A stretch of 61,620 nucleotides of DNA, taken from positions 1 through 61,620 of the forward strand of contig JAFXFO010000015.1 of the NCBI GenBank assembly GCA_017520425.1. The letters run 5' to 3'. Shown piece by piece: positions 60,377-61,620 of this stretch. Position 1 is the first letter of the stretch, and the number at the start of each line of letters is the position of its first letter. Origin of the DNA: Lachnospiraceae bacterium (lineage in GTDB: Bacteria > Bacillota > Clostridia > Lachnospirales > Lachnospiraceae). Under the pieces are notes generated by a model. That model was not told the origin of the DNA and made no database searches. It saw only the letters and a program-made list of their open reading frames with translations. Both the position numbers and the translations under genes were made by a program.

Positions 60377-61144
60377 TTAATTTGTAACTTTTATAATAGT
60401 ACATTCATCAGTTTTAAGAAATCCTAATTTTTCTGCCATTTTTTCAGACGCTACATTTTTATAGTGACACGCCCATACAGGATTCTTACCTTGCTCAAGA
60501 GCATAATTTATCATTCTATTTGCCACAATCATCCCTAGGCCTTTCTTTTTATACTTTGGATTCGTTTCTATACCAATGTCTATCTCTTTTGTACTTACAG
60601 CAGCAGAAAATGCCCAAGAAGCGATATCATCGCCGCAACTAATACAATACCCCTTCCCATTTTTCAAAAAATCATTATTATCCTTCCAAAAAAGTGAAGG
60701 GACAATCGTTCCAAAAATCTTTGCTAATAGGTCCCTATCTATTTCTTTTAATTCATATTCTGTAGGCAATTCAAGTACATTGTTTTTCCTTGCATACTTA
60801 AACAAATACCTTTCTTCCATACTAATATCATCTTTAGTCTTAAAAAAATCTAGTATATATTTATCTTTTGACATTAAAAGAAATCTTTTGTCGTCTGTTT
60901 TGCTTCTATTTATCATAAAGTCATAGATATCATTCAGAAAGCCCTCATCAATATTTCCCGAAAGATATGCAAATCCACTTTCCACCCAAAAAAGAATCTT
61001 ATTATAGTCCCCTTCTGAACCTGCGAAAATCTCTCCCTCTTGAATTCCTTCTGCAATCGAAAGAGGATAAACACATCCACAATCGTGAGTACTTGCAATA
61101 TCAATTAGTTTGGAATATTGTACCTTATTGAGTTTTTTTAACAT
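60377..61144 (-). CDS. GNAT-family N-acetyltransferase
   Basis: The C-terminal 120 residues form a GNAT fold: the acetyl-CoA loop IGIETNPKYKKKGLGMIVANRMINYALEQG and the final strand NVASEKMAEKLGFLKTDECTII. The N-terminal 130 residues form a second domain, probably a degenerate GNAT half, as in the FR47/GNAT pairs. Acceptor unknown. GAAGGAG precedes ATG 61144. It is part of the AT-rich accessory run. Confidence 0.82.
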   Translation of the reverse strand: MLKKLNKVQYSKLIDIASTHDCGCVYPLSIAEGIQEGEIFAGSEGDYNKILFWVESGFAYLSGNIDEGFLNDIYDFMINRSKTDDKRFLLMSKDKYILDFFKTKDDISMEERYLFKYARKNNVLELPTEYELKEIDRDLLAKIFGTIVPSLFWKDNNDFLKNGKGYCISCGDDIASWAFSAAVSTKEIDIGIETNPKYKKKGLGMIVANRMINYALEQGKNPVWACHYKNVASEKMAEKLGFLKTDECTIIKVTN

Positions 61145-61159
61145 CCTATATTCTCCTTC

Positions 61160-61171
61160 AACTTCAAATTT
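61160..61171 (-). repeat. Junction motif copy B
   Basis: AAATTTGAAGTT on the minus strand lies 16 bases before ATG 61144 and overlaps the stop codon of the upstream gene (CAA ATT TGA). Confidence 0.55.
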
Positions 61172-61598
61172 GCGTTTTTCTTTGTTTTAGCAATTTCATA
61201 CCCAAACAAAATACAAATACACCTAATACAATAAAAAATCCCCACACTATATTCCAATAAGGACTATTTACATCAAACATAAACAATAATAAATCATTCC
61301 ACACTTTCAACTCAATCGCTATTGCAAACAAGTCAAACAAGACGTAGCTTCCACCAAAAATGTATATCCATCTCCACCAATAATTATTTTTCTTATTCTT
61401 CCAAAATGTCACTATTCCACAAACACATAGAAAAGCTAAAATACCCATCAGTACAAAATAGAAAGCTCCTTTGTTCTCTAAAATCCCCAACCAGAAATCA
61501 GCATAGGATGTTCTGTCAATTAAACCCCATATTCTATGCAAATGAAACAATCCAAAAAACATAAAGAACCAAGGTTCCCAAGCATATATTTTCTTCAA
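61164..61598 (-). CDS. Four-helix membrane protein of unknown function
   Basis: The 144 residues contain hydrophobic helices at about 7-25, 43-62, 72-93 and 112-134 with Trp- and Tyr-rich ends (WWRWIYIFGGSY). No family is recognised. It starts with TTG 61598, as GGAGG lies about nine bases upstream. It belongs to the accessory run, and its stop overlaps junction motif B. Confidence 0.6.
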   Translation of the reverse strand: MKKIYAWEPWFFMFFGLFHLHRIWGLIDRTSYADFWLGILENKGAFYFVLMGILAFLCVCGIVTFWKNKKNNYWWRWIYIFGGSYVLFDLFAIAIELKVWNDLLLFMFDVNSPYWNIVWGFFIVLGVFVFCLGMKLLKQRKTQI

Positions 61599-61611
61599 TT
61601 ATCTATCCTCC

Positions 61612-61620
61612 AACTTCAAA
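61612..61620 (-). repeat. Junction motif copy C, cut by the window edge
   Basis: TTTGAAGTT on the minus strand lies 14 bases before TTG 61598. The window ends here, so its upstream part and the next gene cannot be seen. Confidence 0.5.

Noticed and set aside
60341-60390. Integron attC site
   Set aside because: The junction has a GTGC...GCAC hairpin near GTTAGCAC, but lacks proper RYYYAAC/GTTRRRY core sites and no integrase is visible. Kept only as a cassette-like repeat.
1-61620. tRNA, rRNA, insertion sequence or prophage
   Set aside because: I looked for conserved tRNA ends, rRNA signatures, transposase motifs with terminal repeats and phage structural genes, and found none convincing. The Rpn-like nuclease is transposase-related but lacks terminal repeats.

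Overview
The window looks like a chromosomal segment of an endospore-forming, anaerobic, low-to-moderate GC Firmicute, most like a gut or rumen Lachnospiraceae (class Clostridia). This rests on the spoIIAA-spoIIAB-sigF operon, spoVA genes, a T-box leader on valS, AGGAGG ribosome binding sites throughout, a GH67 alpha-glucuronidase, ECF-type vitamin transporters and many Clostridia-type protein families. Most genes are on the minus strand. I saw no rRNA, tRNA, CRISPR array, insertion sequence or prophage.

Layout. 1-1593: a gene cut by the left edge, then an ECF sigma factor with its membrane anti-sigma factor. 1858-5227: a membrane-anchored glycerophosphodiesterase converging on a large solute-binding lipoprotein. 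5493-10038: sporulation block, spoIIAA-spoIIAB-sigF, a membrane-anchored GH25 hydrolase, two terminators, then spoVAA-spoVAB-spoVAC. 10094-16390: zinc-ribbon/TPR membrane protein, a 53-residue protein, folC, a structured gap and valS with its T-box. 16415-24428: Rpn-like nuclease, XRE and AraC regulators, and an ABC exporter operon next to a NarL-type two-component system. 24645-28122: an ECF S component with a pyridoxine-type kinase, and an M3-like peptidase. 28222-35081: TerB-like and CPBP membrane proteins and a PadR/DUF1700/DUF4097/DUF4342/OmpR/kinase envelope cluster with visible operators. 35103-38297: DegV and GH67 alpha-glucuronidase with a cre-like site. 38469-43970: a cluster of DnaA boxes, a Cas4-like nuclease/XPD helicase fusion, and a TIGR03915/TIGR03916 radical-SAM DNA-repair pair behind two LexA-like boxes. 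44075-51069: asnA, methyltransferase, a 73-bp tandem repeat array, a HAD-CPBP fusion, greA-like gene, an orphan Na+-decarboxylase beta subunit behind a riboswitch-like leader, and an MraY-family transferase. 51070-52945: an ABC ATPase with a C-terminal AbrB-like domain, and thiT under a TPP riboswitch. 52979-59041: the aromatic amino acid operon aroF-pheA-aroC-aroE/K-aroQ-tyrA behind an attenuator with a Tyr/Phe-rich leader peptide. 59114-61620: a deaminase, then an AT-rich run of small accessory genes that share a repeated start-proximal motif.

The strongest regulatory readings, all made directly on the bases, are: (1) the aro leader peptide and terminator; (2) the promoter plus aptamer-like leader plus terminator ahead of the oadB-like gene, whose ligand I cannot fix; (3) a sigma-A promoter with a LexA-like box in its spacer driving the DNA-repair radical-SAM operon; (4) two tandem palindromic operators at the padR promoter; (5) TPP and T-box elements. 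The least explained parts are the 73-bp repeat array, the DnaA-box cluster far from any dnaA gene, and the cassette-like array at the right end. Start codons were often moved inward from the longest open frame because a clear ribosome binding site lies inside that frame; the reasons are given per gene.
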